Shown one piece after another: positions 32,090-40,154 of a stretch of 64,000 nucleotides of DNA. Where the stretch lies: the NCBI GenBank assembly GCA_044221315.1, contig JBGAPK010000022.1:1-64000 (forward strand), in the 5' to 3' direction. The position numbers and the translations under genes are program-made. Source of the stretch: JAFEBO01 sp044221315 (GTDB lineage: Bacteria; Planctomycetota; Phycisphaerae; Phycisphaerales; UBA1924). Position 1 is the stretch's first letter; each line of letters opens with the position of its first letter. The notes beneath the pieces were generated by a model that saw only the letters and a list, made by a program, of their open reading frames with translations, had not been told where the DNA came from and ran no database searches.

Positions 32090-33649
32090 GTGAAGATCAA
32101 GACCGACGAGATCGCCAGCGTTATCCGTCAAGAGATCCAGCAGTTCGCCACGCAGCTCGAGGTGTCCGAGGTCGGACGCGTGATCGAGATCGGCGACGGC
32201 ATCGCCCGCATCTACGGCCTGTCGAACGCCATGGCGGGCGAACTGCTCGAGTTCCAGGCCGAGGGCGGCAGCGTCATGGGCCAGGTCTTCAACCTCGAAG
32301 AGGACACCGTCGGCGCCGTTGTGTACGGCGATTACAAGCAGATCAAAGAGGGCGACGTGGTGAAGGCCACCGGGCGCCTGCTCGAAGTGCCCGTCGGCGA
32401 GTCGCTCTTGGGCCGCGTGGTCGATCCCCTCGGGCGTCCGATCGACGGCATGGGTCCGGTGAACTCGACCGAGTTCCGCAAGGTGGACATCATCGCTCCG
32501 GGCATTGCGGAACGCCAGCCCGTCACCGAGCCGGTCCAGACCGGCGTCAAGTCGATCGACTCGATGATCCCGATCGGCAAGGGCCAGCGCGAACTGATCA
32601 TCGGCGACCGCAAGACCGGCAAGACCGCCGTCGCGATCGACACGATCATCAACCAGAAGCAGTACTGGGGCACGAAGGACGCCGTGGTCTGCATCTACGT
32701 CGCCGTCGGCCAGAAGGAATCCACCGTCGCGGCCGTCGTCGAAACGCTCCGCAAGAACGGCGCGATGGACTACACCATCGTCGTCTCGGCGGGCGCCTCT
32801 GATCCGGCCCCGATGCAGTACATCGCTCCTTACTCCGGCTGCGCGATGGGCGAGTACTTCATGTGGCAGGGGAAGAATCCTTCTGGAAACAAGCCCAAGC
32901 ACGCGCTTTGCATCTACGACGACTTGTCGAAGCAGGCCGTTGCCTATCGCCAGTTGTCGCTGCTCTTGCGTCGTCCGCCCGGACGCGAGGCGTATCCCGG
33001 CGACGTGTTCTATCTGCACTCCCGCCTGCTCGAGCGCGCGACCAAGCTCTCGGATGAGAACGGCGCGGGCTCGCTGACCGCTCTTCCGATCATCGAAACG
33101 CAGGAAGGCGACGTCTCGGCGTACATCCCGACCAACGTGATCTCGATCACCGACGGCCAGATCTACCTCGAGCCCGAACTCTTCTTCTCGGGCGTCCGCC
33201 CGGCCATCAACGTCGGTATCTCCGTCTCGCGCGTGGGCGGCAACGCCCAAGTGAAGGGCATGAAGAAGATCGCCGGCTCGCTGCGTCTGGACCTTGCCGC
33301 GGCACGCGAACTGGAAGCGTTTGCGCAGCTCGGCACGGAACTGGACAAGGCCACGCAGCGCCAGCTGGACCGCGGCCGACGCTTCATCGAACTGCTGAAG
33401 CAGGGCCAGTACACACCTTTCCATATCACCGACCAGATCATCTCGATCTTTGCGGGAACGAAGGGGCTTCTGGACGACATCCCGGTGACGGCGGTCCGCG
33501 AGTTCGAGAACGGGATGATCGAGTACATGAACACTCTGGGCAAGCCGGTGCGCGAGGAACTCGACCAGAAGAAGGCCTTGGACGCGGGCCTTGAGAAGAA
33601 GCTCGAGGACGCGATCAAGGCGTTCAAGAGCACGTTCAAGGCGAAGTAG
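32090..33649 (+). CDS. atpA: F1Fo ATP synthase subunit alpha
   Basis: A 519-residue regulatory subunit of the F1 ATPase, which binds nucleotide at the non-catalytic sites of the alpha3-beta3 ring. It begins MKIKTDEIASVIRQEIQQF, the usual delta-contact end. The Walker A motif is GDRKTGKTAVAIDTIINQK (residues ~170-188), followed by the Walker B region ALCIYDDLSKQAVAYRQLSLLLRRPPGREAYPGD. The 'arginine finger' region ISVSRVGGNAQ is at ~377-387. Length is normal. The GTG start has AAAGGA 9 nt upstream. No other atp gene flanks it: a dockerin protein precedes it and a proline-rich protein follows, so it is outside the classic operon. A strong terminator follows. Confidence 0.96.
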   Translation: MKIKTDEIASVIRQEIQQFATQLEVSEVGRVIEIGDGIARIYGLSNAMAGELLEFQAEGGSVMGQVFNLEEDTVGAVVYGDYKQIKEGDVVKATGRLLEVPVGESLLGRVVDPLGRPIDGMGPVNSTEFRKVDIIAPGIAERQPVTEPVQTGVKSIDSMIPIGKGQRELIIGDRKTGKTAVAIDTIINQKQYWGTKDAVVCIYVAVGQKESTVAAVVETLRKNGAMDYTIVVSAGASDPAPMQYIAPYSGCAMGEYFMWQGKNPSGNKPKHALCIYDDLSKQAVAYRQLSLLLRRPPGREAYPGDVFYLHSRLLERATKLSDENGAGSLTALPIIETQEGDVSAYIPTNVISITDGQIYLEPELFFSGVRPAINVGISVSRVGGNAQVKGMKKIAGSLRLDLAAARELEAFAQLGTELDKATQRQLDRGRRFIELLKQGQYTPFHITDQIISIFAGTKGLLDDIPVTAVREFENGMIEYMNTLGKPVREELDQKKALDAGLEKKLEDAIKAFKSTFKAK

Positions 33650-33692
33650 AGGGGTAGAGCGGCAGAGCAGCAAATCGGCAAATCGGCAAATA
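33647..33692 (+). repeat. Dispersed repeat family A at the atpA stop codon
   Basis: TAGAGGGGTAGAGCGGCAGA begins with the atpA TAG stop and continues as GCAGCAAATCGGCAAATCGG. Confidence 0.55.
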
Positions 33693-33702
33693 AAGACTCT
33701 CG

Positions 33703-33734
33703 AACGGCGAATCGGTTTGCGATCGCCGTTTTTC
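33703..33734 (+). terminator. atpA terminator
   Basis: AACGGCGA and TCGCCGTT form an 8-bp stem around a 12-nt loop, followed by TTTCGTTTT. Confidence 0.75.
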
Positions 33735-33790
33735 GTTTTGTGGCGAGGTTGCATTGGCGAACACTCCTGTAATGCGGCGCTGAGTTCTGC

Positions 33791-34885
33791 CTATCCGGTG
33801 TCGGCGAAGAGTGGGGCGTGCGAGAACTCTGCGCGTGGCGGCGGGGGAGTGAGGGCGGCGCGGAGTGCGTTGATTTCTGCGGGCGTGGGGAGCCCCGGAT
33901 GCGCGGGGATGTTGCCGGAGGCGATGTTGCGGAGTCGTTCCTGGATAGCGGCGGCGTGCGCGAAACGGGAGGGTGGTGGATTGCGCGAGGGCGGGTTGCG
34001 TGAGTTGATGCAGGCGAGCGGAGGCGGGGGCGTGAGGGTTGTGCGGAGGCGGGCGATCTCTGCGGCGTTTTTGGGAGTGTGGTAGGGCGAATCGACGCGG
34101 AGGAGTCGTGCGGCGAGGCGGATCTGCGAAGGGCGGATCGATTTCGGATGTGGGATGTCGGATGGCGGATGTGTTGCGGCGTGAAGGGACGCTGTTGGCG
34201 TGAGATGGGGGAAGTGGTATGAAGGGGCGTGGGAAATTGGCTGCGGAGAATCAGGCTCCCTTCCGTCGGCATTTCCTGGGGCCCCTTCCCTCAGGGAAGG
34301 GGCTTCGGAGTTGCGCGGCGGGCGCGGTTGGGGGGGAGTTGGGCTTGGTGGTGAAGTGGGGGCGCGCGGGCCGGGGGCGAAGTGGGCGAGGGTCAGGAGG
34401 GCGCGGGTGGCGCGGACGGCGGTTTCGCGGTTGCGGCGTTTTTGTTCGTTGTGGCGGACGCTGTCGTAGGGGTAGAGGATGTGGCCGTCATCCCAGTTGA
34501 ACTGAGAAACAACGCGGCTCATCGCTTCGATGCAGGCGGGGAGGTGATTGACCGAGACGACGCGGACGCGGCGGGCGCAGACGGACTCGATGGCGTCGAT
34601 GCGGGCGACGATCTCGGGGCGGGTTGCCCAGAGTGTGAGAGATTCAACGCTGATCTGATGGCGCTCGGCGATCGAGGAGAAGGACTCGTGCGGGGACACG
34701 AGTTGCTGGATGATGTCGGCGGCTTGGTCTGGGGTTGGGTCGAAGTCGAGGGCGGATTCGGGGCGAAACGGAGAGGGGGGACGATCGGAAGGGGATTCGG
34801 TGCGCGGGGCATCGGCGTTGCCGCGGCGGGGCGGGTCTGGCAAGTGGGAGGGCGTGTGCGGGGGGGGGAAGCGGAGGGAGGACAT
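33791..34885 (-). CDS. Proline-rich hypothetical protein, 364 aa
   Basis: I do not recognise this protein. The N-terminal ~40 residues are Pro/Arg-rich. Residues ~45-165 are a compact, mostly helical region, the only likely folded domain, with DFDPTPDQAADIIQQLVSPHESFSSIAERHQISVESLTLWATRPEIV. Its SSIAERHQISVESLTLWATRP segment looks like a helix-turn-helix, so DNA binding is possible. Then come Pro-rich linkers and two short similar motifs (AAEIARLRTTLTPPPP and PAEINALRAALTPPPP). A family E palindrome (34281-34303) lies inside the coding frame and encodes EAPSLREGAPG. ATG-proximal signals are not evident. The frame is open throughout, but G-rich composition makes spurious ORFs likely, so I am only moderately sure. 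Confidence 0.6.
   Translation of the reverse strand: MSSLRFPPPHTPSHLPDPPRRGNADAPRTESPSDRPPSPFRPESALDFDPTPDQAADIIQQLVSPHESFSSIAERHQISVESLTLWATRPEIVARIDAIESVCARRVRVVSVNHLPACIEAMSRVVSQFNWDDGHILYPYDSVRHNEQKRRNRETAVRATRALLTLAHFAPGPRAPTSPPSPTPPQPRPPRNSEAPSLREGAPGNADGREPDSPQPISHAPSYHFPHLTPTASLHAATHPPSDIPHPKSIRPSQIRLAARLLRVDSPYHTPKNAAEIARLRTTLTPPPPLACINSRNPPSRNPPPSRFAHAAAIQERLRNIASGNIPAHPGLPTPAEINALRAALTPPPPRAEFSHAPLFADTG
34281..34303. repeat. Family E palindrome inside a coding frame
   Basis: GCCCCTTCCC-TCA-GGGAAGGGGC, the same element otherwise found between genes at 14591 and 22816. Confidence 0.65.
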
Positions 34886-35334
34886 GGGGGGAATATACCA
34901 TGAACCGGACTTGTTGATTGGTATTTGTTTGGTTTTTCTTGAGAATTGTTGTAAGTCGTTTGGGAGACGGGGGTTGTTTGATGGGGCTGGGTTGGCGGGC
35001 GGCTGGTGCCAGGAGAGGGTTCACCACAGAGAATACGGAGGTCTCGGAGAAGAGCCGGAGATTGAACTCAAAGGGCTCGAAGGGCTCGGAGTGAGATGAA
35101 TGGCAGGGCATCGCCTTTGTCAGCCCGCGACGTCAGCGAGGGCGCTGTAGAACAAGCCACCAAGTTGCGGATTCTCTTGTCAGTCACTGCATCAATGCGA
35201 CTTTGCTGTCGCGGGCCTTGCACTCAGGTCCTATAACCGAGCAGCATCTTCGAAATGCTGCAGCGATTCGCATCGCGCGCGTTGGCTACGTCTGTGATAA
35301 ATTGAGCATTCGCCTACATTCAGCGAGACTAAAC
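34886..35334 (+). other. Intergenic region before the large dockerin cluster
   Basis: About 450 bp with no credible gene. It holds a family B repeat (35019-35055, reversed) and an imperfect GAAGGGCTCG duplication near 35070-35090. No promoter with good spacing was found for the gene at 35335. Confidence 0.6.
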
Positions 35335-38088
35335 ATGCTTCGTTCCGCACGTGCGCTGTCTTTTTTCGTTCTGCTGCTTGTTTTCGCGCGGGGCATCGGC
35401 GCTTTGCCCGCTGCTGCACAGTGTGGGCCGCAGTGGTTGCCCGGTGAGGGCGTTCCTGGAATTGACAACCTCAAGTCAACCGATGTCGAATCCCGGAGAG
35501 TCAACTGCCTCATTTCATGGGATCCCGACGGCGCTGGCCCTCGTAACCCCGTAATTGTCGCTGGCGGCAGCTTTACGCTCGCCGGACGCGTTGAATCTCG
35601 AGCGATAGCGATGTGGGATTCGGCGAGTGAAACATGGTCTTCACTTGGCGCTGGTATGAGCGGCTCGGCGTCAGGTGCCCCGACCCCCGCGGAGGTAAAG
35701 TCGCTGGCTGTGCTGCCGAACGGAAATCTAGTTGCCACTGGGAGCTTTCATCGCGCTGGATCTGTTGCGGCGTCCTGCGTGGCGGTTTGGGACGGAGTCA
35801 TGTGGTCACCGCTGGGCTCGAACGGTCATGGAACCGTTACTGCAGCGCTGGTGAATGATGCCGGTGAGCTGCTTATCGCCGGAAACCTGAATTTGCCGGG
35901 CCAATCGCTCTCGAACCAGTACGTCGCAAAGTGGACGGGATCGGCTTGGCAGCAATTCGGCGCACCATTGTCTGGAGAAGTCCGTGCGCTCACGCAGCTT
36001 CCGAACGGGGACATCGTCGTCGCCGGCTCCCTCAGGCCGATCGGTGACGTGAACTTTCCAAATGTGCTCCGTTGGACAGGAACTGCATGGTCGCCTCTGG
36101 GAGGTGGTGCAAATTCGCAGGTGAATGCGCTCAAACGCACCCGTGACGGAAGGCTGGTCGCTGTCGGCTGGTTTACTCTGATTGGCGGCATCGGGGCGAA
36201 TCGAATTGCAATATGGAACGGGGCCTCATGGGCGCCCTTGGGCTCGGGATTCTCTGCTGCCGCGTACGCCGCGGATGAGAGCGCGGATGGAAGCATTGTC
36301 GCGACAGGAATATTCATGACTGCCGGCGGGGTCGGCGTTGCCGGAATCGCACGCTGGAATGGCAAGGACTGGCTCTCATTTGGACCAGGAATCGGAGCGG
36401 CAGATTCCGATTCCTCGGGCGGTTACGCGCTCGCGAGTACGCCCGAAGGGCAGGTTGTTGTGGGTGGCAGAATCGATCGGTCGCTCCACAACGCCTGTCG
36501 GTGGACGGGCACTCGCTGGATGGCACTGGGGCGAGGACTAGATTCCTCCATCATCACCTTCTGCAAATTGACCGGCGGGCGAGGCCTTGTAGCCGGGGGG
36601 TATTTCACGTCTGCCGCCGGAGTCGAACTGAACCACATCGCGATCTGGAACGGTACCACTTGGCTCCCGATGGGCGGTGGGGTGAACGGTTATGTTTCAG
36701 CGATTCAAGAAGCTCCGGACGGCTCGGTTTATGCCGGCGGCGCATTCAAAGTGGCGGACGGCAAGGTCGCCAACGGATTCGTTCGATGGGACGGGTCTCA
36801 TTGGTCATCGGTCGGTGGCGGCATCAACGGACCTTCCGACCCCAAGATTGGCGCAATCGCGTTCTTGCCGAGTGGCGAGGTTGTGGCGGGGGGCCGTTTT
36901 TCAAGCGCTGGCGGAATTGCCGCCTCAAACATCGCCCTTTGGGACGGGAGCCGGTGGTCTGCTGTCGGAGCCGGCACGAATGGCTACGTGAGTGATTTCT
37001 TGATTGAGGACAACGGCGATTTGCTCGCGTTCGGGTCGTTTACACAAGCCGGAACGAAGGCTGCGAGAGGCGCTGCTCGTTGGAACAAGACAGCATGGAG
37101 CGTCTTCTCCACAGGTTTGCCCAGTTCGGGATCAGTGACTCAAGTCATACGGCTTCCGAATGGCAACATTGTCGGGGCGGGGTATTGGGACTCGCTTTCT
37201 CCTCTGCTTGGGCAATGGACCGAAAACGCTTGGATCGCCTATTCACAAGGCTCGCTCTACGGCCCGGACGGCTCCTTCAACGCATTCATATATGGAATAG
37301 CGCGAGCGCAAAACGGACTGTCCTACTTGGCCGGGAACTTCGGGCGGACACTTACCCCATTCTCGATTGCGGTGAACAATGCAACCAAACTTGTTGATGG
37401 TCTTTTTCAGCCCCTCGCCCTCGGGCTGAGTAGCTCAGCAAGTGCCGTGATCGAAGTTGCTCCGAATGAGTTAGCCTTTGGCGGGCAGTTTGTGACCGCA
37501 GGCGGCATTCCGTCGTATGCCTTTGCACGGTGGACCGAGCAGTCGCAGCCTTCGATCGGCACCGCGCCAAGTGCGCAGAAGCTCATCGCCGGTTTCGACG
37601 CAGGTCTAGTCGCCGCTCCCGCTATCGGCTATTCCCATGTCTCTTTCCAATGGCGCCGCGAATCCTCAGCGGGCAGCTTCAATGACGTCCTCAACGGTCC
37701 CGGCGGCGCCTCCCCCGGCGGCGGCACGGTCTCCGGCGCATCTGGCTCCCTCCCGTCACCAACCGACGGCACGCCCGCGACGCTCACCATCAACAACATC
37801 CAGCACTCCGACGCCGGGCGCTACCAGGTCACCTTCTGGAACACCTGCGGCGAAGCGACATCCGTTCCCATCGAAATCAAAGTCAAAGCCCACATCACCG
37901 ACATCAACGCCGACGGACAAGTGGACGATGCCGATTTCATTCTCTTCTCCGCGCAGTACGACCTCATGCTCTGCGCCGATCCGCTGATGCCGGACTCCTG
38001 CTCGGCGGATTTCAATCAGGATGGGGTGGTGGACGATGCTGACTTTTCGATCTTTGTGCCGGCGTACAACACGATGGTGTTGAAATAG
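35335..38088 (+). CDS. Secreted propeller-repeat protein with Ig-like and dockerin-like C-terminus, 917 aa
   Basis: A signal peptide (residues 1-28, ending ALPAAAQC) precedes about 13 full and one partial ~45-47-residue repeats of the form 'LPNGDIVAGG-F--AGG----IARWDGT-W--LG-G'. Two seven-bladed propellers are a plausible fold. From residue ~745 an Ig-like domain follows (VSFQWRRESSAGSF...NNIQHSDAGRYQVTFWNTCGEA). The tail has two EF-hand-like loops (DINADGQVDDAD, DFNQDGVVDDAD). It has only the inner Cys pair (MLC, DSC); the outer pair is missing and the protein ends in TMVLK, not CP. The gene at 40155 shares this variant. Base composition changes near 37690. The ribosome site is weak. Confidence 0.86.
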   Translation: MLRSARALSFFVLLLVFARGIGALPAAAQCGPQWLPGEGVPGIDNLKSTDVESRRVNCLISWDPDGAGPRNPVIVAGGSFTLAGRVESRAIAMWDSASETWSSLGAGMSGSASGAPTPAEVKSLAVLPNGNLVATGSFHRAGSVAASCVAVWDGVMWSPLGSNGHGTVTAALVNDAGELLIAGNLNLPGQSLSNQYVAKWTGSAWQQFGAPLSGEVRALTQLPNGDIVVAGSLRPIGDVNFPNVLRWTGTAWSPLGGGANSQVNALKRTRDGRLVAVGWFTLIGGIGANRIAIWNGASWAPLGSGFSAAAYAADESADGSIVATGIFMTAGGVGVAGIARWNGKDWLSFGPGIGAADSDSSGGYALASTPEGQVVVGGRIDRSLHNACRWTGTRWMALGRGLDSSIITFCKLTGGRGLVAGGYFTSAAGVELNHIAIWNGTTWLPMGGGVNGYVSAIQEAPDGSVYAGGAFKVADGKVANGFVRWDGSHWSSVGGGINGPSDPKIGAIAFLPSGEVVAGGRFSSAGGIAASNIALWDGSRWSAVGAGTNGYVSDFLIEDNGDLLAFGSFTQAGTKAARGAARWNKTAWSVFSTGLPSSGSVTQVIRLPNGNIVGAGYWDSLSPLLGQWTENAWIAYSQGSLYGPDGSFNAFIYGIARAQNGLSYLAGNFGRTLTPFSIAVNNATKLVDGLFQPLALGLSSSASAVIEVAPNELAFGGQFVTAGGIPSYAFARWTEQSQPSIGTAPSAQKLIAGFDAGLVAAPAIGYSHVSFQWRRESSAGSFNDVLNGPGGASPGGGTVSGASGSLPSPTDGTPATLTINNIQHSDAGRYQVTFWNTCGEATSVPIEIKVKAHITDINADGQVDDADFILFSAQYDLMLCADPLMPDSCSADFNQDGVVDDADFSIFVPAYNTMVLK

Positions 38089-38268
38089 GGATGGCCTTGC
38101 GCCGCGACGGCGTTGCCGAAGGGTTCGCTCCTGCATCCCCGGGTGCGTCCGGTGGATCTGAAAAATCCTGCTCGCGACTTTGGGCTGTCATTTTCCGGAC
38201 CGGCCGTTGGCCGCACCTTCCGGGGCGATCCTGCGCCAACGGCCGCGCAATCAACCGGGAAATTGTGC

Positions 38269-38297
38269 TTTCCTTGGATTCCGCGTTCCGGTAGGAT
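38269..38297 (+). promoter_or_regulatory. Candidate promoter of the FG-GAP dockerin gene
   Basis: TTTCCT (38269-38274), a 17-nt spacer and TAGGAT (38292-38297). The -35 is weak. The palindrome GCCGGC-TTACA-GCCGGC (38305-38321) lies in the leader, next to the ribosome site. Confidence 0.35.
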
Positions 38298-38336
38298 GAT
38301 CGAAGCCGGCTTACAGCCGGCGGGTGGAGGCTCCAG

Positions 38337-39785
38337 ATGCACCGTTCCGTTCTTGCCGCAGCTCTTTGGTCGCTCCTTGCCGCCATGTCCTTTGCCGGCG
38401 GCAGCGCGCCGATCCAGCTCAAGCAGCCCGATGGTGCGGCGGGCGACTACTTCGGCTTCGGCGCTGCGATCTCCGGCAACACGATCGTCGTCGGTGCTCC
38501 GTATGACGCTGTCGGCGTGAGTGCTTACCAGGGATCTGCTTCTGTTTTTGTGAAGAGCGGCACGACCTGGGTGCACCAGGCCAAGCTCACGGCCAACGAC
38601 GGCGGCCCCTATCTGTATTTCGGACTCGTTGTCGCCATCTCGGGCGACACGATCGTCGTGGGGGAGCAAGCGGCCAAGATCGGCAACAACCTGAGTCAGG
38701 GCGCCGCGTACGTCTTCACGCGTTCCGGCACTGTCTGGACCCAGCAGGCCAAGTTGATCGCCGGCGACGGCGCGGCGAACGACCATTTCGGTCAGGCTGT
38801 CGCCATTTCCGGCAACTCCGTCATTGTCGGCGCTCCCTATCACAACCTCACCACGAATGGATACCAGGGGTCCGCCTACGTCTTCTCGCGCAGCGGAACG
38901 ACGTGGACGCAGCAGCAGCGTCTCACGGCTTCGGATGCGGCGGCGAACGATGCCCTGGGCTGGTCCGTCGCCATCGACGGAGACTCGGCGATTGTGGGGG
39001 CTGTGGGTGCGGCGTCGGGCAAGGGGGCCGCGTACGTCTTCACCCGCACCGGCACGGTGTGGACCCAGCAGAAGAAGCTCCTTGCGTCCGACGGCGATCT
39101 GTATGACGACTTCGGGGCGTCGGTTGCCATCGGCGCCGACACCGCGATCGTGGGGGCCGACACCGACGTTGTGCCGGGCTCCACCGTTCCGGGTTCGGCC
39201 TATGTCTTCGTCCGCGCCGGTTTAGATTGGTCGCAGCAGGCGCACCTGTTCCCCGGCCCGCCCCAATTGCTCGCGGGCGGGTTCGAAGATCGGGGCGCTG
39301 CGGCGGCGGGGAATTTCGGAAATTCGGTTTCGCTCGCGGGCGATACCGCCCTCGTCGGGGCTTTTGCCGACATCGTTCTGGGTGTGCAGGCCCAGGGCTC
39401 GGCGTACGTCTTCAGCCGCGCCGACACGACATGGACACGAACGAAGGTTCTCACTTCCCCCGACGGCCTCGCGTACGACAGCTTTGCCAACTCGGTCTCC
39501 ATCTCCGGCAAGGTCGCCGTGTCGGGCACCTGCGGGGATGACATCGACGGCAAGAACAACCAGGGCTCGGCCTGGATCTTCTCGATCTGCCCGCTCGACC
39601 TCAACGGCGACTCGGTCGTTGACGATGCGGACTTTGTGATCTTTGCGCTCGCGTACAACGTCCTTGACTGCGCCGACCCGGCGATGCCCGCGGCGTGCCC
39701 GGCCGATTTCAACAACGACGGGGCGGTGGATGATTCCGACTTTGTGATGTTCATCGCGGGGTACAACCTGCTTGTGTGTCCGTGA
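38337..39785 (+). CDS. Secreted FG-GAP (integrin-alpha-like) repeat protein with dockerin-like tail, 482 aa
   Basis: A signal peptide (residues 1-21, LLAAMSFAGG) precedes seven FG-GAP-like repeats of ~57 residues: 'DYFGFGAAISGNTIVVGAPYD---QGSASVFVKSGTTW--QAKLTA'. Seven such repeats normally close a seven-bladed beta-propeller. The tail (residues ~420-482) has CPLDLNGDSVVDDADF and CPADFNNDGAVDDSDF with all four cysteines, ending LLVCP. The ribosome site GGTGGAGG is 8 nt before the ATG. The role is unknown; such propellers usually bind proteins or glycans outside the cell. Confidence 0.88.
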   Translation: MHRSVLAAALWSLLAAMSFAGGSAPIQLKQPDGAAGDYFGFGAAISGNTIVVGAPYDAVGVSAYQGSASVFVKSGTTWVHQAKLTANDGGPYLYFGLVVAISGDTIVVGEQAAKIGNNLSQGAAYVFTRSGTVWTQQAKLIAGDGAANDHFGQAVAISGNSVIVGAPYHNLTTNGYQGSAYVFSRSGTTWTQQQRLTASDAAANDALGWSVAIDGDSAIVGAVGAASGKGAAYVFTRTGTVWTQQKKLLASDGDLYDDFGASVAIGADTAIVGADTDVVPGSTVPGSAYVFVRAGLDWSQQAHLFPGPPQLLAGGFEDRGAAAAGNFGNSVSLAGDTALVGAFADIVLGVQAQGSAYVFSRADTTWTRTKVLTSPDGLAYDSFANSVSISGKVAVSGTCGDDIDGKNNQGSAWIFSICPLDLNGDSVVDDADFVIFALAYNVLDCADPAMPAACPADFNNDGAVDDSDFVMFIAGYNLLVCP

Positions 39786-40154
39786 CATGTTCGTGGCGGC
39801 GGGGTTCGGTCCGGAGTTCTGCTTCTGCCCCGACGGCAGCCCGCAGGGATTTTTCATCTGTTGCAATGCCTTGCTCTGTCCGTGGTCGGGCCGAGCGCTT
39901 CTGGCTTCCGGGAGTCGTGGGCCCGGGTCGCGTGCGTTTTCGCATGCTTCGATCCGGTGGCAACCGCGCGCCGGCACTATCCGTATGTCCTCGCGGGTCA
40001 GTCTCCAGCGGGTCGGCGTGGCAGCAATGCAACATCGGACGCCCGAGAACCGGGCTTCCCGATCGCTCGCATCGCCCTCGGGGGCGCTTGCCGCGGGCAG
40101 GAATTTGCACGCGATTGCGGCTTTGCGGCGATGGTGCCGCGGAGGAGACGGCGC
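39786..40154 (+). other. Intergenic region with a possible dockerin remnant
   Basis: 369 bp with no intact gene. At about 39849-39885 the frame reads GFFICCNALLCPW, resembling the end of a dockerin tail with its stop codon changed to TGG. No clear promoter was seen for the gene at 40155. Confidence 0.4.

Noticed and set aside
30716..33754. A 1012-residue minus-strand open frame over atpA
   Set aside because: It is antisense to a dockerin gene and atpA, low-complexity charged sequence. atpA is unmistakable on the plus strand.
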